Below, piece after piece: positions 50,122 through 58,093 of a DNA stretch of 64,000 bases; within the stretch, counting starts at the first letter, position 1, and every line of letters starts with the position of its first letter. The stretch lies in contig CAAENA010000090.1 in the NCBI GenBank assembly GCA_900757205.1, forward strand, positions 8,575 to 72,574. Reading direction: 5' to 3'. The notes under the pieces are model-generated. The model did not search any database, was not told where the DNA came from, and was given only the letters and a program-made list of their open reading frames with translations. Source of the stretch: an uncultured Collinsella sp. (GTDB lineage: Bacteria > Actinomycetota > Coriobacteriia > Coriobacteriales > Coriobacteriaceae). Made by a program: the position numbers and the translations under genes.

Positions 50122-51171
50122 CTACATTCCCGCCCAATCGATAAAAATCTCCTCACGAAGCCGCCGTTCGAGCTCCTGCTGTCGCGGCGTCTTGTCTTTC
50201 AGCGGCACATCGAGATAGGACATGATGAGCTCCATCACCACGCGGAAGGCATCGGAGTCGGCCAGCTGGCCATAGGTCATCAGAACGACGGGATATCCCA
50301 TCGCTTGCAAGGCCGTCGTTCGATCGGAGTCCGAGATCTTGGATTCAATGGATCCGTGAATGGCTTTACCTTGGCATTCAACCAGACACTCTCGACTGCC
50401 GTCCTTATTTGCCAGCAGGATATCGGCATAGCGCCTATCAAGCCCCGAAATCAGGCGGGCGCTGCGCGTCATACGAATCTCAACGTTATTGGTAAGGCTC
50501 AGCCCTTCGCCGCCGCGCAACCTCGTAAGGCCAAACAGCATCGAAGCCTGGACCTCGAGCGGCGATGCCGCCACCCCCATGATGCATTTCGCGGCACGCG
50601 TGAACGATTTAGCGCCGCGGAGCCCCGGGATCTTATCGACGTACTCGATAAGTTCAGAGAGCTCAATCAAGGGAGGTCGTTTCCACAAGTCCGTTGGATT
50701 CCCCGAGGTATCCTTTACGTTTTCCCAGCCCAGCCGTGCGTCGCCCCACCGGCTCCCATACGCCTGCTCAAGTGCCGACTTTACCTGAGGCGCAATCTTG
50801 CACACGGCAAAGGTGCCGCACATCTCATACATGCACATGATCAGACGCTCGTTTGAAACCGAGGAAGCCAGGGTCAGCAGGGTAAAGAGTGGGGACGCGA
50901 CATCGAGGCCAAACTCTGTCTGCCGCACGGAATCAAACGGCCTCTCCCCGTTCCAAACATGTCTGACAATGCGATCGCCCTTGCGCCCGCAGACGCCCTG
51001 CGCCAACACGTGTAACGGGGCGCCCAGGAAATGCTTGACGAGCGGGTGCTCACAAAGATGCTCCCTGCGCGGATCGTCCACAGAATCGGGCAGATCCGGC
51101 ATTACCGCCAAGACCTGTGGGGGTATCCGGTGATACCGAAAGGCAGATATGTCGCACAGCATGTCGTCCAT
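50122..51171 (-). CDS. Putative PD-(D/E)XK nuclease-fold protein (DUF559-like), paralogue of 59613-60821
   Basis: The 349-residue product has two parts. The first ~200 residues are helical and contain MYEMCGTFAVCKIAP and GLRGAKSFTRAAKCIMGVAASPLEVQ. The C-terminal part resembles a very-short-patch-repair/DUF559-type nuclease fold: DRRYADILLANKDGSRECLVECQG offers the Asp and the Glu-x-x pattern of a PD-(D/E)XK core, followed by VVLMTYGQLADSDAFRVVMELI. A gene at 59613 encodes a related protein with the same order of motifs. Enzymatic activity is inferred from the pattern only. The ATG at 51171 was chosen by analogy with the conserved start MDDMLCDISAFRYH; a TTG 16 codons upstream is open. Confidence 0.65.
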   Translation of the reverse strand: MDDMLCDISAFRYHRIPPQVLAVMPDLPDSVDDPRREHLCEHPLVKHFLGAPLHVLAQGVCGRKGDRIVRHVWNGERPFDSVRQTEFGLDVASPLFTLLTLASSVSNERLIMCMYEMCGTFAVCKIAPQVKSALEQAYGSRWGDARLGWENVKDTSGNPTDLWKRPPLIELSELIEYVDKIPGLRGAKSFTRAAKCIMGVAASPLEVQASMLFGLTRLRGGEGLSLTNNVEIRMTRSARLISGLDRRYADILLANKDGSRECLVECQGKAIHGSIESKISDSDRTTALQAMGYPVVLMTYGQLADSDAFRVVMELIMSYLDVPLKDKTPRQQELERRLREEIFIDWAGM

Positions 51172-51325
51172 GAAGGGTACGTACCCACTGCGTCGTTTGC
51201 AAACCCGCCTGGACGGCAAACGCGATGGCTCGGCCTGCGAACTGTAAATACTGTTGCGCGAACATCGCGGATCTCTCAGGAGGCTTACAATCGGTTTGGT
51301 AAGCAGACTGATTGTGAGGTTGCAT

Positions 51326-52546
51326 ATGGTTGATGAGGACTTTGCCTGGCGGCTTGCGCAGGACCTTGTGAAGATTGACAGCTCGGATCCGGGCGCATAT
51401 GAGGACGAGATTGAGCGCTATATCAAAGCGTTGGTTGAGGAACGGTTGGCGCAGTTGAGCCATCCGGTGCTCCATGCCGTGCAGGTTGAGGAACTCGAGG
51501 TGCTGCCCGGGCGCCGCAACCTTATGGTCACCGTGCCGGGACTGAGCGACGAGCCACGGCTCGTCTATATCTGCCATATGGATACCGTTACGCTGGGCGA
51601 TGGCTGGGACGCGGACATTCCGCCGCTCGGGACGGTTGTGCGTAACGACAAACTCTATGGCCGTGGCGCCTGCGACATGAAGGGTGGCCTGGCCTGCGCC
51701 ATTGCCGCACTGGTCCATACGCTCGAGCGCGTGGTGGCGGATGGCGCGCTGCCCCGCCGCGGCTTTTCGCTCATCTGCTCGGTCGACGAGGAAGATTTTA
51801 TGCGCGGCTCAGAGGCCGCGATCGATGCTGGCTGGGTCGGCTCGCGTGAATGGGTGCTGGACACCGAGCCCACCGACGGACAGATCCAGGTGGCGCACAA
51901 GGGGCGTACGTGGTTCGAGATTGAAATGGCTGGCGTGACGGCGCATGCGAGCCAGCCTTGGAAGGGCGCGGATGCCGTCGCCGCCATGGCCGAGGTCGTG
52001 TGTTCGCTTCGTCGCGCGTTTGCGGCGCTGCCCGCGCACGATGAGCTGGGGCCTTCGACCATCACGTTTGGCCAAATCGAGGGCGGATATCGCCCCTACG
52101 TCGTACCCGACCACGCCAAAGTCTGGGTCGACATGCGCCTGACCCCGCCGACTGATACGGCCGCCGCGACGCGCATGGTAGAGCAGGCCATCGCCGTCGC
52201 CGAGATTGCGGTTCCCGGTTGCCACGGCAACTACGTCGTGACGGGCGATCGCCCCGCCATCGAGCGCGACCCAAACGCTCCCCTTCTGGCAGCGCTCAAG
52301 CGTGCCGCCGACAACGCGACGGACGCGGACACGACTGTCGGCTTCTTTACCGGCTACACCGATACCGCCGTCATTGCCGGCAAGGCGGGTAACCGCAATT
52401 GCATGAGCTACGGCCCCGGCTCGTTGGCGCTCGCGCACAAGCCCAACGAATATGTGCCCCACGCCGATATCGTTCGCTGCCAGAACGTGCTCATCGCGCT
52501 TGCCGATAACACGCTCTGGGGCGCAAGCGGCCAAGTTGGGGCATAA
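51326..52546 (+). CDS. M20-family metallopeptidase
   Basis: The 406-residue product has the M20 zinc peptidase layout: YICHMDTVTLGDGWD (first metal His with the conserved Asp two residues later), YGRGACDMKGGLACAIAAL (bridging Asp), ICSVDEEDFMRGSEAAI (catalytic Glu and metal Glu) and the dimerisation domain with TAHASQPWKGADAV. The C-terminal GFFTGYTDTAVIAGK and YGPGSLALAHKPNEYVPHAD supply the last metal His. The family covers deacetylases and dipeptidases such as ArgE/DapE/YgeY; this one is closest in feel to YgeY-type, but the substrate is undefined. The ATG at 51326 follows TGTGAGGTTGCAT. Confidence 0.9.
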   Translation: MVDEDFAWRLAQDLVKIDSSDPGAYEDEIERYIKALVEERLAQLSHPVLHAVQVEELEVLPGRRNLMVTVPGLSDEPRLVYICHMDTVTLGDGWDADIPPLGTVVRNDKLYGRGACDMKGGLACAIAALVHTLERVVADGALPRRGFSLICSVDEEDFMRGSEAAIDAGWVGSREWVLDTEPTDGQIQVAHKGRTWFEIEMAGVTAHASQPWKGADAVAAMAEVVCSLRRAFAALPAHDELGPSTITFGQIEGGYRPYVVPDHAKVWVDMRLTPPTDTAAATRMVEQAIAVAEIAVPGCHGNYVVTGDRPAIERDPNAPLLAALKRAADNATDADTTVGFFTGYTDTAVIAGKAGNRNCMSYGPGSLALAHKPNEYVPHADIVRCQNVLIALADNTLWGASGQVGA

Positions 52547-52585
52547 TAAGCCGCGAACAAACCGACTCGCGCGTTAGGACCGCCC

Positions 52586-53263
52586 ATGAAAGCACTTCCG
52601 TTTCCCTGTATTCGTCCAGCTCAGGATCGCGTGCTCGAGGCACTGCCTGCAATGGGCAGCATACTGAGCGGCAACGATGCTCTGCGCGGAGCCATTGCCG
52701 ATGGCCTGATGCTCAAGGACCCAGGTGCGGCGTATTACGTGTACGAATGCTCGGGCGAGCCGGGACGCGTGACGGGCGTTGTGGCGATCTGCCCGGTTGG
52801 CGCGCTGGCGGGCGACGACGCAGTTGCCGCCGATGCGACCGCCGCCGCGCGCGCGATCGCCGAGCTCAAGGTGCAGCCGCGCCCCGTGTCGCTCGCCTAC
52901 GAAGCCTCGCCCGTCATGGACATCATCCTAGGCGCTGCCAAAGAGGGCGCCTCGCTCTACGCCGTCACCGATCCCGCGGGCATTACGCACCGTGTGTGGG
53001 AGGTCAAACGCGAGGACGCCGTCGCCGCCATCCGAGCCATGCTCGATCAGGCACCGGAACCGACGCCGGCTGATGCCGCCTACGCCGCCGCGCTGGCAGG
53101 TGCGGCACAGCTCCTGGCCGACGATGCCCGCGCAGCCGGCACCTACACGGGCAAAGAGCCGTTCAACTTCGCCATTGCCGTGCTCTTCCCCGCCGCGCAG
53201 GTCAGCGGCGCCGCGCCGCAGGTTCCGACGGGTCTGCTCACGCACCAGGTCGCGCGGTTCTAG
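52586..53263 (+). CDS. DUF1015-like protein, short form
   Basis: The 225-residue product begins MKALPFPCIRPAQDRVLEAL, which resembles the FpalRP start of DUF1015 proteins, and continues with AAYYVYECSGEPGRVTGVVAICPVGAL, like the ligand-type segment of that family. Full DUF1015 proteins are about 400 residues, so this is about half as long. The function of the family is unknown, although it is often linked to serine/amino-acid metabolism genes. It starts 40 bases after the M20 peptidase stop and probably shares its transcript, ending at the terminator at 53309. Confidence 0.6.
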   Translation: MKALPFPCIRPAQDRVLEALPAMGSILSGNDALRGAIADGLMLKDPGAAYYVYECSGEPGRVTGVVAICPVGALAGDDAVAADATAAARAIAELKVQPRPVSLAYEASPVMDIILGAAKEGASLYAVTDPAGITHRVWEVKREDAVAAIRAMLDQAPEPTPADAAYAAALAGAAQLLADDARAAGTYTGKEPFNFAIAVLFPAAQVSGAAPQVPTGLLTHQVARF

Positions 53264-53308
53264 CAAGACCAGACCGCCCAGCACAAAAATCGGCAGCTCA
53301 ACAAACAG

Positions 53309-53349
53309 GGGGCGGAGATGCAGCAGGTACATGCATCTCCGCCCCTTTT
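53309..53349 (+). terminator. Intrinsic terminator after the DUF1015-like gene
   Basis: Perfect 14-bp stem GGGGCGGAGATGCA (53309-53322) with its complement (53332-53345) followed by TTTT. Confidence 0.9.
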
Positions 53350-53391
53350 GCGTCGAGAAGTTAGCCGGCGACCCGTGCCGCCGCGCTCGCG

Positions 53392-54027
53392 TTATCCGCG
53401 CTGCGGGCCTGCTGCCGCCACGAGCGGCTCAAGCCCCAGCTCGTGCGCGTAGTCTTCCTGCGTAAAGATCTCAACCAGTTCAAACGTATCGGCCGCGTCA
53501 TCAAACGCAAAGTGCAGCACCGAGCAGTTGCCCGGCACGCGCTCGCGCTCGTCGGCCGCCGCACCCTTCACGTGGTCCATAAACTCCTTAATGGCCGAGC
53601 CATGGCTTACCGCGAGCACGCACGCATGGTCCGGACGCTGCATAAGCTCGGTCAGCGTCGCCACCATGCGCTCGCGCACCTGCATCTGGCCCTCGCCGCC
53701 AAATTGACGATAGAAATCGCGCCACGGACGCTCGGGCATCAGCATCACGCGCTCGGCCTCAAAGTCGCCAAAGAACCACTCGCGCAGGCCATCCAGACGC
53801 TCATAGGCAAGGCCCGGCCACAGGTTAGCGATAGTCTGCTCGGTGCGATGAAGCGTGGAGATGTAGGCATGATCGGGCTCAATGCCGCGTGCGCGCAAAA
53901 ACATGCCGGCACGCGCCGCCTGATCGCAACCCAGCTGCGTGAGCGGCGAGTCACTCCAACCCTGAATGATGCGCTTAAGGTTGAATATTGTCTGCCCATG
54001 ACGAACCAGATACAGGTCTTTATTCAT
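53392..54027 (-). CDS. Histidine phosphatase family protein (phosphoglycerate mutase-like), copy 2
   Basis: The 211-residue protein has the histidine phosphatase RHG motif LYLVRHGQTIFN near residue 6, HRTEQTIANLW, the second catalytic region LREWFFGDFEAE and VLAVSHGSAIKEFMD. These enzymes transfer phosphate through a His; the substrate (sugar phosphate or other small phosphoester) is not defined. The ATG at 54027 follows GAAAGGACCCCCT. It lies 18 bases downstream of a closely related gene, so the pair arose by tandem duplication and is co-transcribed. Confidence 0.92.
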   Translation of the reverse strand: MNKDLYLVRHGQTIFNLKRIIQGWSDSPLTQLGCDQAARAGMFLRARGIEPDHAYISTLHRTEQTIANLWPGLAYERLDGLREWFFGDFEAERVMLMPERPWRDFYRQFGGEGQMQVRERMVATLTELMQRPDHACVLAVSHGSAIKEFMDHVKGAAADERERVPGNCSVLHFAFDDAADTFELVEIFTQEDYAHELGLEPLVAAAGPQRG

Positions 54028-54045
54028 AGGGGGTCCTTTCGTTTG

Positions 54046-54588
54046 CTACCAACCCAAGAGCGAAAACGCCCCGTCGAAATAGCCAAAATGAAGCACGGCA
54101 CAGTTGTCGGGCAGTTCTCCCCCGCCAGTCACGTACTCAAGAAACTCCTGGCAAGCTGAGCCGTGGGAAACCGCCAGAACGCAGTCGTGCCGCGGCCTGG
54201 CCATGATGCGGGACAGCGCCGCGACCATGCGCGACTGAAGCTCGCCTTCCGACTCGCCGCCAAAGGCCACCGGGTAATCGCCCCAGGGCTGCGGCGGCAT
54301 CTCGCGATTTGATGTGCCCTCCAGCGAGCCAAAATGCCACTCACGCAGGTCATCGACCAGCTCAATGGAACGGCCCTCGCCAACGATAAGCTCGGCCGTA
54401 TGCCGCGCCCGGCCCAACGGCGAGGAATACACATGATCAAAGGCCACGCCACGCGCCGCAAACGCCGTACGCGCCGTCAGCGCCTGCTCGCGCCCGCGCG
54501 CCGTAAGCGGCGAATCGTGCCAGCCCTGCAAAATGCTCTGCACATTGAGCTCAGTCTGCCCATGCCGCACCAAATACAGATCTGCCAC
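54046..54588 (-). CDS. Histidine phosphatase family protein (phosphoglycerate mutase-like), copy 1
   Basis: A 180-residue paralogue of the downstream gene, with LYLVRHGQTELN, SPLGRARHTAELI, LREWHFGSLEG and VLAVSHGSACQEFLE in the same order. The start is GTG at 54588, preceded by AGGGGAGGGTGT, which places the RHG motif at the usual distance from the N terminus; longer in-frame frames run back through the dispersed hairpin repeat and are not credible. The substrate is unknown. The promoter probably lies just upstream of the repeat copy at 54603. Confidence 0.9.
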   Translation of the reverse strand: MADLYLVRHGQTELNVQSILQGWHDSPLTARGREQALTARTAFAARGVAFDHVYSSPLGRARHTAELIVGEGRSIELVDDLREWHFGSLEGTSNREMPPQPWGDYPVAFGGESEGELQSRMVAALSRIMARPRHDCVLAVSHGSACQEFLEYVTGGGELPDNCAVLHFGYFDGAFSLLGW

Positions 54589-54602
54589 ACACCCTCCCCT
54601 CG

Positions 54603-54640
54603 TACCACCACAAAGGGGACAGGAGCCTTTGTGGTGATTG
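54603..54640. repeat. Dispersed hairpin repeat, copy 7
   Basis: TACCACCACAAAGG / GGACAGGAG / CCTTTGTGGTGATT. Compared with the other copies, the outer stem is less perfect. It sits between the nitroreductase 3' end and the histidine phosphatase start. Confidence 0.8.
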
Positions 54641-54671
54641 TGCCGCCGGATTGCACCGCAACGACGCACAA

Positions 54672-55343
54672 CTACAGCAGCACGTCGGCAAGCGGACGCT
54701 TGGGTACGTGGTGCACCCGCGCCTCGTCGCGCCAATAATTGATGGAGCCGTCGGGGTTGGAATCGATCGCATCGATCACCTGTGTCTCGGCCGGAACGCC
54801 AAACGCCATGATCAGCTTGAGCTCATACTTGTCGTTATCGAGCCCCATGGCATCGATCGCGTGGGGCGTAAAGGCCTTGAACATGCAGGCTGCCACCTCG
54901 GGCGTGGCGCTGCGGGCGGCGAGCATCATCGTCTGCGCGGCAATGCCCGTGTCGACATCGGTAATGGGAGCGGCGGGCTTGCCCGGAACGGCGCGCTCAG
55001 CAAGAATCGCGATGTAGCCGGTCGGGCGCTCGCCCTCATCGGGACCCGGCCAATCCTTAAGCGCACCGGCCCATGCAAGCTCGTCAAATACACGCGCGCA
55101 GTCCTCTGCACCGCTTACCACATGAAAACGCAGACGCTGAGCATTGGCGCCGCAGGGAGCCAGGTGCGCCAGTTCCGCCAGCTCGAGCAAAAACTCGCGC
55201 GGCACGCGCATGGACTCGTCAAAGCGACGGCACGTACGGGCGCGGCGAACCAACGCATCGAACGCGTCCAAGCCGAGCTTTTCGCAACCCTGCTTTGCCA
55301 TCGACTCGGCGCTTACCGGCGCCGCGGGAACTGCTTCGTTCAT
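54672..55343 (-). CDS. Nitroreductase-family FMN oxidoreductase
   Basis: The 223-residue product has nitroreductase features: FDALVRRARTCRRFDESMRVPREFL (FMN phosphate-binding Arg residues), LAHLAPCGANAQRLRFHVV, then VDTGIAAQTMMLAARS (dimer helix) and MFKAFTPHAIDAMGLDNDKYELKLIMAFGVPAE. These flavoproteins reduce nitroaromatics, quinones or flavin; the natural substrate is not clear. The ATG at 55343 follows GGGGGTTCCT, whereas the 56 in-frame codons upstream have no site. Monocistronic. Confidence 0.9.
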   Translation of the reverse strand: MNEAVPAAPVSAESMAKQGCEKLGLDAFDALVRRARTCRRFDESMRVPREFLLELAELAHLAPCGANAQRLRFHVVSGAEDCARVFDELAWAGALKDWPGPDEGERPTGYIAILAERAVPGKPAAPITDVDTGIAAQTMMLAARSATPEVAACMFKAFTPHAIDAMGLDNDKYELKLIMAFGVPAETQVIDAIDSNPDGSINYWRDEARVHHVPKRPLADVLL

Positions 55344-55578
55344 AGGAACCCCCAATACAAGCCAATTGTCCTTAGGAAAATCTAACCTAAAACGTAGGCA
55401 ATAACGAACAGGGCTGCAATGTTCTACACCTGTTGAATAGAAAATCGCGACGTGGGGAACAACGGAAACAATTCGGGACCTTTGGGTTACGTTTCGCCCT
55501 CCCCGACCCATACGCCAGCGCCTTTAGGCGATACTGGTTGTAACGATCAAGGCTTACGCCGCACGGAAAGGAGACATT

Positions 55579-56181
55579 ATGGGCATCTTTAAGAACGATG
55601 ACCAAAAATCGAGCCAGTTTGGATTTGACGAGAAAAGCATGGCGGGCAAAGCCGTCAAGGCCGTACGCTGGATCTACGCCATTACGGGCGTCTTAGCGCT
55701 CATTGCTGGTATCGCGCTGCTTTTTGCACCCGCCAAGTCCCTCGTCTTTTTGACGACCGTCCTGGGCTTCTACTTTGTGATTACGGCAGCCATCAGGCTG
55801 TTCACTGCCATTTTTGAGCCACTGCTGCCCACCGGCTGGCGCGTGACGAGCATCATCTCTAACCTACTCATTATCTTGGGCGGCGTCATAATCCTGCGCA
55901 ACCAAGCCTTCTCGACCGCGACGCTCACCACGATGGTGGTTATCGTGGCCGGCTTTGGCTGGATTGTCGAAGGTGTCATGTCCATTCTGGAGTCCGAGCT
56001 TTCGTCCAACCGTGCCCTCGCCATCCTGAGCGGTGCACTTTCCATCATCGCCGGCATGTTCGTGTTTATCTATCCGCTGTGGTCGGCCAAGATGCTCGTC
56101 ATCTTTAGCGGCGCCGCGCTGCTGGTGTTTGGCGTAACGCTGATTGTTCGCGCTATTCAATTTGGCAAACTGGTGCACTAG
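55579..56181 (+). CDS. DUF308 (HdeD-like) membrane protein
   Basis: The 200-residue product has a short charged N terminus (GIFKNDDQKSSQFGFDEK) and then about six closely spaced hydrophobic helices in three repeated pairs, each with a GxxxxxxP or ILGG-type pattern (VLALIAGIALLFAPAKSLVFL; LLIILGGVIILRNQ; ALSIIAGMFVFIYPLWS). This internal repeat is typical of DUF308/HdeD proteins, implicated in acid resistance in E. coli but otherwise uncharacterised. The ATG follows GAAAGGAGACATT. Its stop codon abuts the start of the next gene. Confidence 0.88.
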   Translation: MGIFKNDDQKSSQFGFDEKSMAGKAVKAVRWIYAITGVLALIAGIALLFAPAKSLVFLTTVLGFYFVITAAIRLFTAIFEPLLPTGWRVTSIISNLLIILGGVIILRNQAFSTATLTTMVVIVAGFGWIVEGVMSILESELSSNRALAILSGALSIIAGMFVFIYPLWSAKMLVIFSGAALLVFGVTLIVRAIQFGKLVH

Positions 56182-56664
56182 ATGCCACGAACGCTCTTTA
56201 TTGATGCCGACGCCTGCCCGGTCACGCGCGAGTCGATTGACTGCGCGCGGCGGGCGGGCGTCGCCGTTGTTATCGCCGGCAACAGCACACAAAACCTGGA
56301 ACGGCACATTCGCCGCGACGACCCGCGCGATGCCGAGCACGCGCGACGCGGCTTTTGGGTCACGACGCTCGATGTGAGCGTGGGCGCCGACAGCGCCGAC
56401 TTTGCCATTGTCGAACGCCTGCAGGTGGGCGACGTGGTCGTGACGCAGGACATTGGCTTGGCGAGCATGGTGCTCGGGCGCGATGCCGCCGCCATCGGTG
56501 TGCGCGGGCGCGTGTACGACAAGGCGACTATCGACATGCAGCTGTTTATTCGCCACGAGGAAAAGAAGGTGCGTCGCGCCGGCGGTCGCACCCGCGGGCC
56601 GGCAGCATTTACCAGCGAAGATCGCGCCCGCTTTAAACGCAACCTCATCGAGCTGCTGCACTAA
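56182..56664 (+). CDS. YaiI/YqxD family protein (DUF188, UPF0178)
   Basis: The 160-residue product begins MPRTLFIDADACPVTRESID and includes VVIAGNSTQNLERHI, DSADFAIVERLQVGDVVVTQDIGLASMVLG and RGRVYDKATIDMQLFIRHEEKKVRRAGGRTRGPAAF, all hallmarks of UPF0178. The fold is PIN-like with acidic residues (DADACP, DSAD, TQDIG), which suggests a nuclease, but no activity is established. The ATG follows the upstream TAG directly, so the gene is translationally coupled to the DUF308 gene. Confidence 0.93.
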   Translation: MPRTLFIDADACPVTRESIDCARRAGVAVVIAGNSTQNLERHIRRDDPRDAEHARRGFWVTTLDVSVGADSADFAIVERLQVGDVVVTQDIGLASMVLGRDAAAIGVRGRVYDKATIDMQLFIRHEEKKVRRAGGRTRGPAAFTSEDRARFKRNLIELLH

Positions 56665-56746
56665 CCAAGGTAGATTTTTGGGACATGTCCGGAAATCTGC
56701 TTTTTTGCTTTGGGCGGTGTGAGCGCTCAAAATCCATGGCTCAACA

Positions 56747-56821
56747 AAAAACGGGCTTCAAAATGCCATGCGCCGCCGCATTGTGCAGGCGCCGAGCATG
56801 GCTATTTTGAAGCCCGTTTTT
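56747..56821. terminator. Long inverted repeat acting as bidirectional terminator
   Basis: The arms AAAAACGGGCTTCAAAAT... (56747-56770) and ...ATTTTGAAGCCCGTTTTT (56797-56821) pair over about 22 bp with small mismatches and are flanked by A- and T-runs. It lies between the convergent YaiI-family and metal transporter genes. Confidence 0.8.
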
Positions 56822-56829
56822 AGGCCCAC

Positions 56830-57921
56830 TTAGAGGCCGAAGGCGGATAGGATGAGGCCCCAGCCGGCGCCGATGACGTACATCATGACCAGGAACACGG
56901 CGTTTTCACGAGCGCTGCGGTTGGTGCGGAACAACACCAGGTAGCCCACACCGGCAGAGATGAGCGTGCCGGCGAGCATCGGGGCCAGCTGCAGCGCGCC
57001 TTCCAGGTACAGTTGCGTGATGACGACGCTGGCCGAGCAGTTGGGAATCAGGCCGACAAGCGCCGAACCCAGGACGGCGAGCGTCTCGTTGCCACGCAGG
57101 AACTGCTCGATCGCGGGCTCGCCGAAGGTCTCGAGCACGGCGACCAGAATCAGCGTCACCAGGAAAATAAAAACCGAAACCTGCACAGTGTGCGAGATCG
57201 CGCTGCGGATAATCGATAGAACGGGCGCGCCCTCGTGGGAGTGGTCGTGGCTGTGGCCGTGGTGGTGCTCATGCTCGCCCGTGTGACCGTGATCATGGCT
57301 GTGTCCGTGGTCGCGCTCGTGTTCATCTTCATCATCGCAACCGCAATGGTCGCGCTCGCACAACTCGTGGATGTGGTCGGCGCTCACGCCCGCCTCGGCC
57401 ACCTCGTCGATGATGTCACCGCCGCTGTGGTCATCGTGCGCGCAGTTCACATGGGCAGGATTGGCCGCGGTTCCCAGCACGGTTCGGCGAATCGCCGCGT
57501 GCGCGCGGGCGTTACGGCGCAGGCCGCGAATGGCGGCATCTACGATAAAGCCCGTGACCAGTGCGATAAGCGCTTTCGAAGCCAAAAGCATCGCCATAGT
57601 CTGCACGGGAACCTGCTCGGCAAGTAGCAGCGGCAGCATCTCGTCGGAGGTCGAAAGGAACACCGCCACCAAGGTGCCCAGCGTCACGACGCGACCGGCG
57701 TACAGCGTTGCCGCCATTGCCGAAAAGCCGCACTGCGGCACCATGCCCAGCAACGAGCCAACCACGGGACCCGCGGCGCCGGCGCGCTTGATGGCCCCGT
57801 TAACGCGGTCGCCCGCGACGTGCTCCAAGGTCTCGAGGGCCAGATACGTCACCAACAAAAACGGCACCAGCGAGAGCGTGTCCTTGCCGGCGTCGAGCAG
57901 AATATCAATCAGCAAATCCAT
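56830..57921 (-). CDS. Putative manganese/divalent metal transporter with His-rich loop
   Basis: The 363-residue membrane protein has two homologous halves, each with a re-entrant motif (GSLLGMVPQCGFSA near residue 55; GSALVGLIPNCSAS near 300). They are joined by a cytoplasmic loop extremely rich in His, Asp and Glu (HGHSHDHGHTGEHEHHHG), a metal-binding feature. This matches proteins annotated as putative manganese transporters (arsenical-permease-like fold, 8-10 helices). The ATG at 57921 follows GAAAGGTTCC. The promoter shows palindromic CTAGG sequences consistent with a metalloregulator. The metal is inferred, not demonstrated. Confidence 0.82.
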   Translation of the reverse strand: MDLLIDILLDAGKDTLSLVPFLLVTYLALETLEHVAGDRVNGAIKRAGAAGPVVGSLLGMVPQCGFSAMAATLYAGRVVTLGTLVAVFLSTSDEMLPLLLAEQVPVQTMAMLLASKALIALVTGFIVDAAIRGLRRNARAHAAIRRTVLGTAANPAHVNCAHDDHSGGDIIDEVAEAGVSADHIHELCERDHCGCDDEDEHERDHGHSHDHGHTGEHEHHHGHSHDHSHEGAPVLSIIRSAISHTVQVSVFIFLVTLILVAVLETFGEPAIEQFLRGNETLAVLGSALVGLIPNCSASVVITQLYLEGALQLAPMLAGTLISAGVGYLVLFRTNRSARENAVFLVMMYVIGAGWGLILSAFGL

Positions 57922-57965
57922 GACGGATGGAACCTTTCGTGTCTTTCGGCAGCATTGTAAAAGTC

Positions 57966-58011
57966 CTAGCGGTCAACTAGGGTATTGTAGTTGTCCTAGG
58001 CGCGATGCCAA
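57966..58011 (-). promoter_or_regulatory. Promoter and palindromic operator of the metal transporter gene
   Basis: On the minus strand, -35 TTGGCA (58011-58006), a 16-base spacer and -10 TACAAT (57989-57984). An imperfect palindrome CTAGGACAACTA - 8 bases - TAGTTGACCGCTAG overlaps the -10 and start region, a position suited to repression by a metal sensor. The sensor gene is not identified. Confidence 0.6.
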
Positions 58012-58093
58012 TAGTTGCCCATGGTAAACTATCATCTCGCCACATCTCAATGAACCCGAGCCGCGCGGTGCGGCCCGTCCAAGGAGCAGTTAT

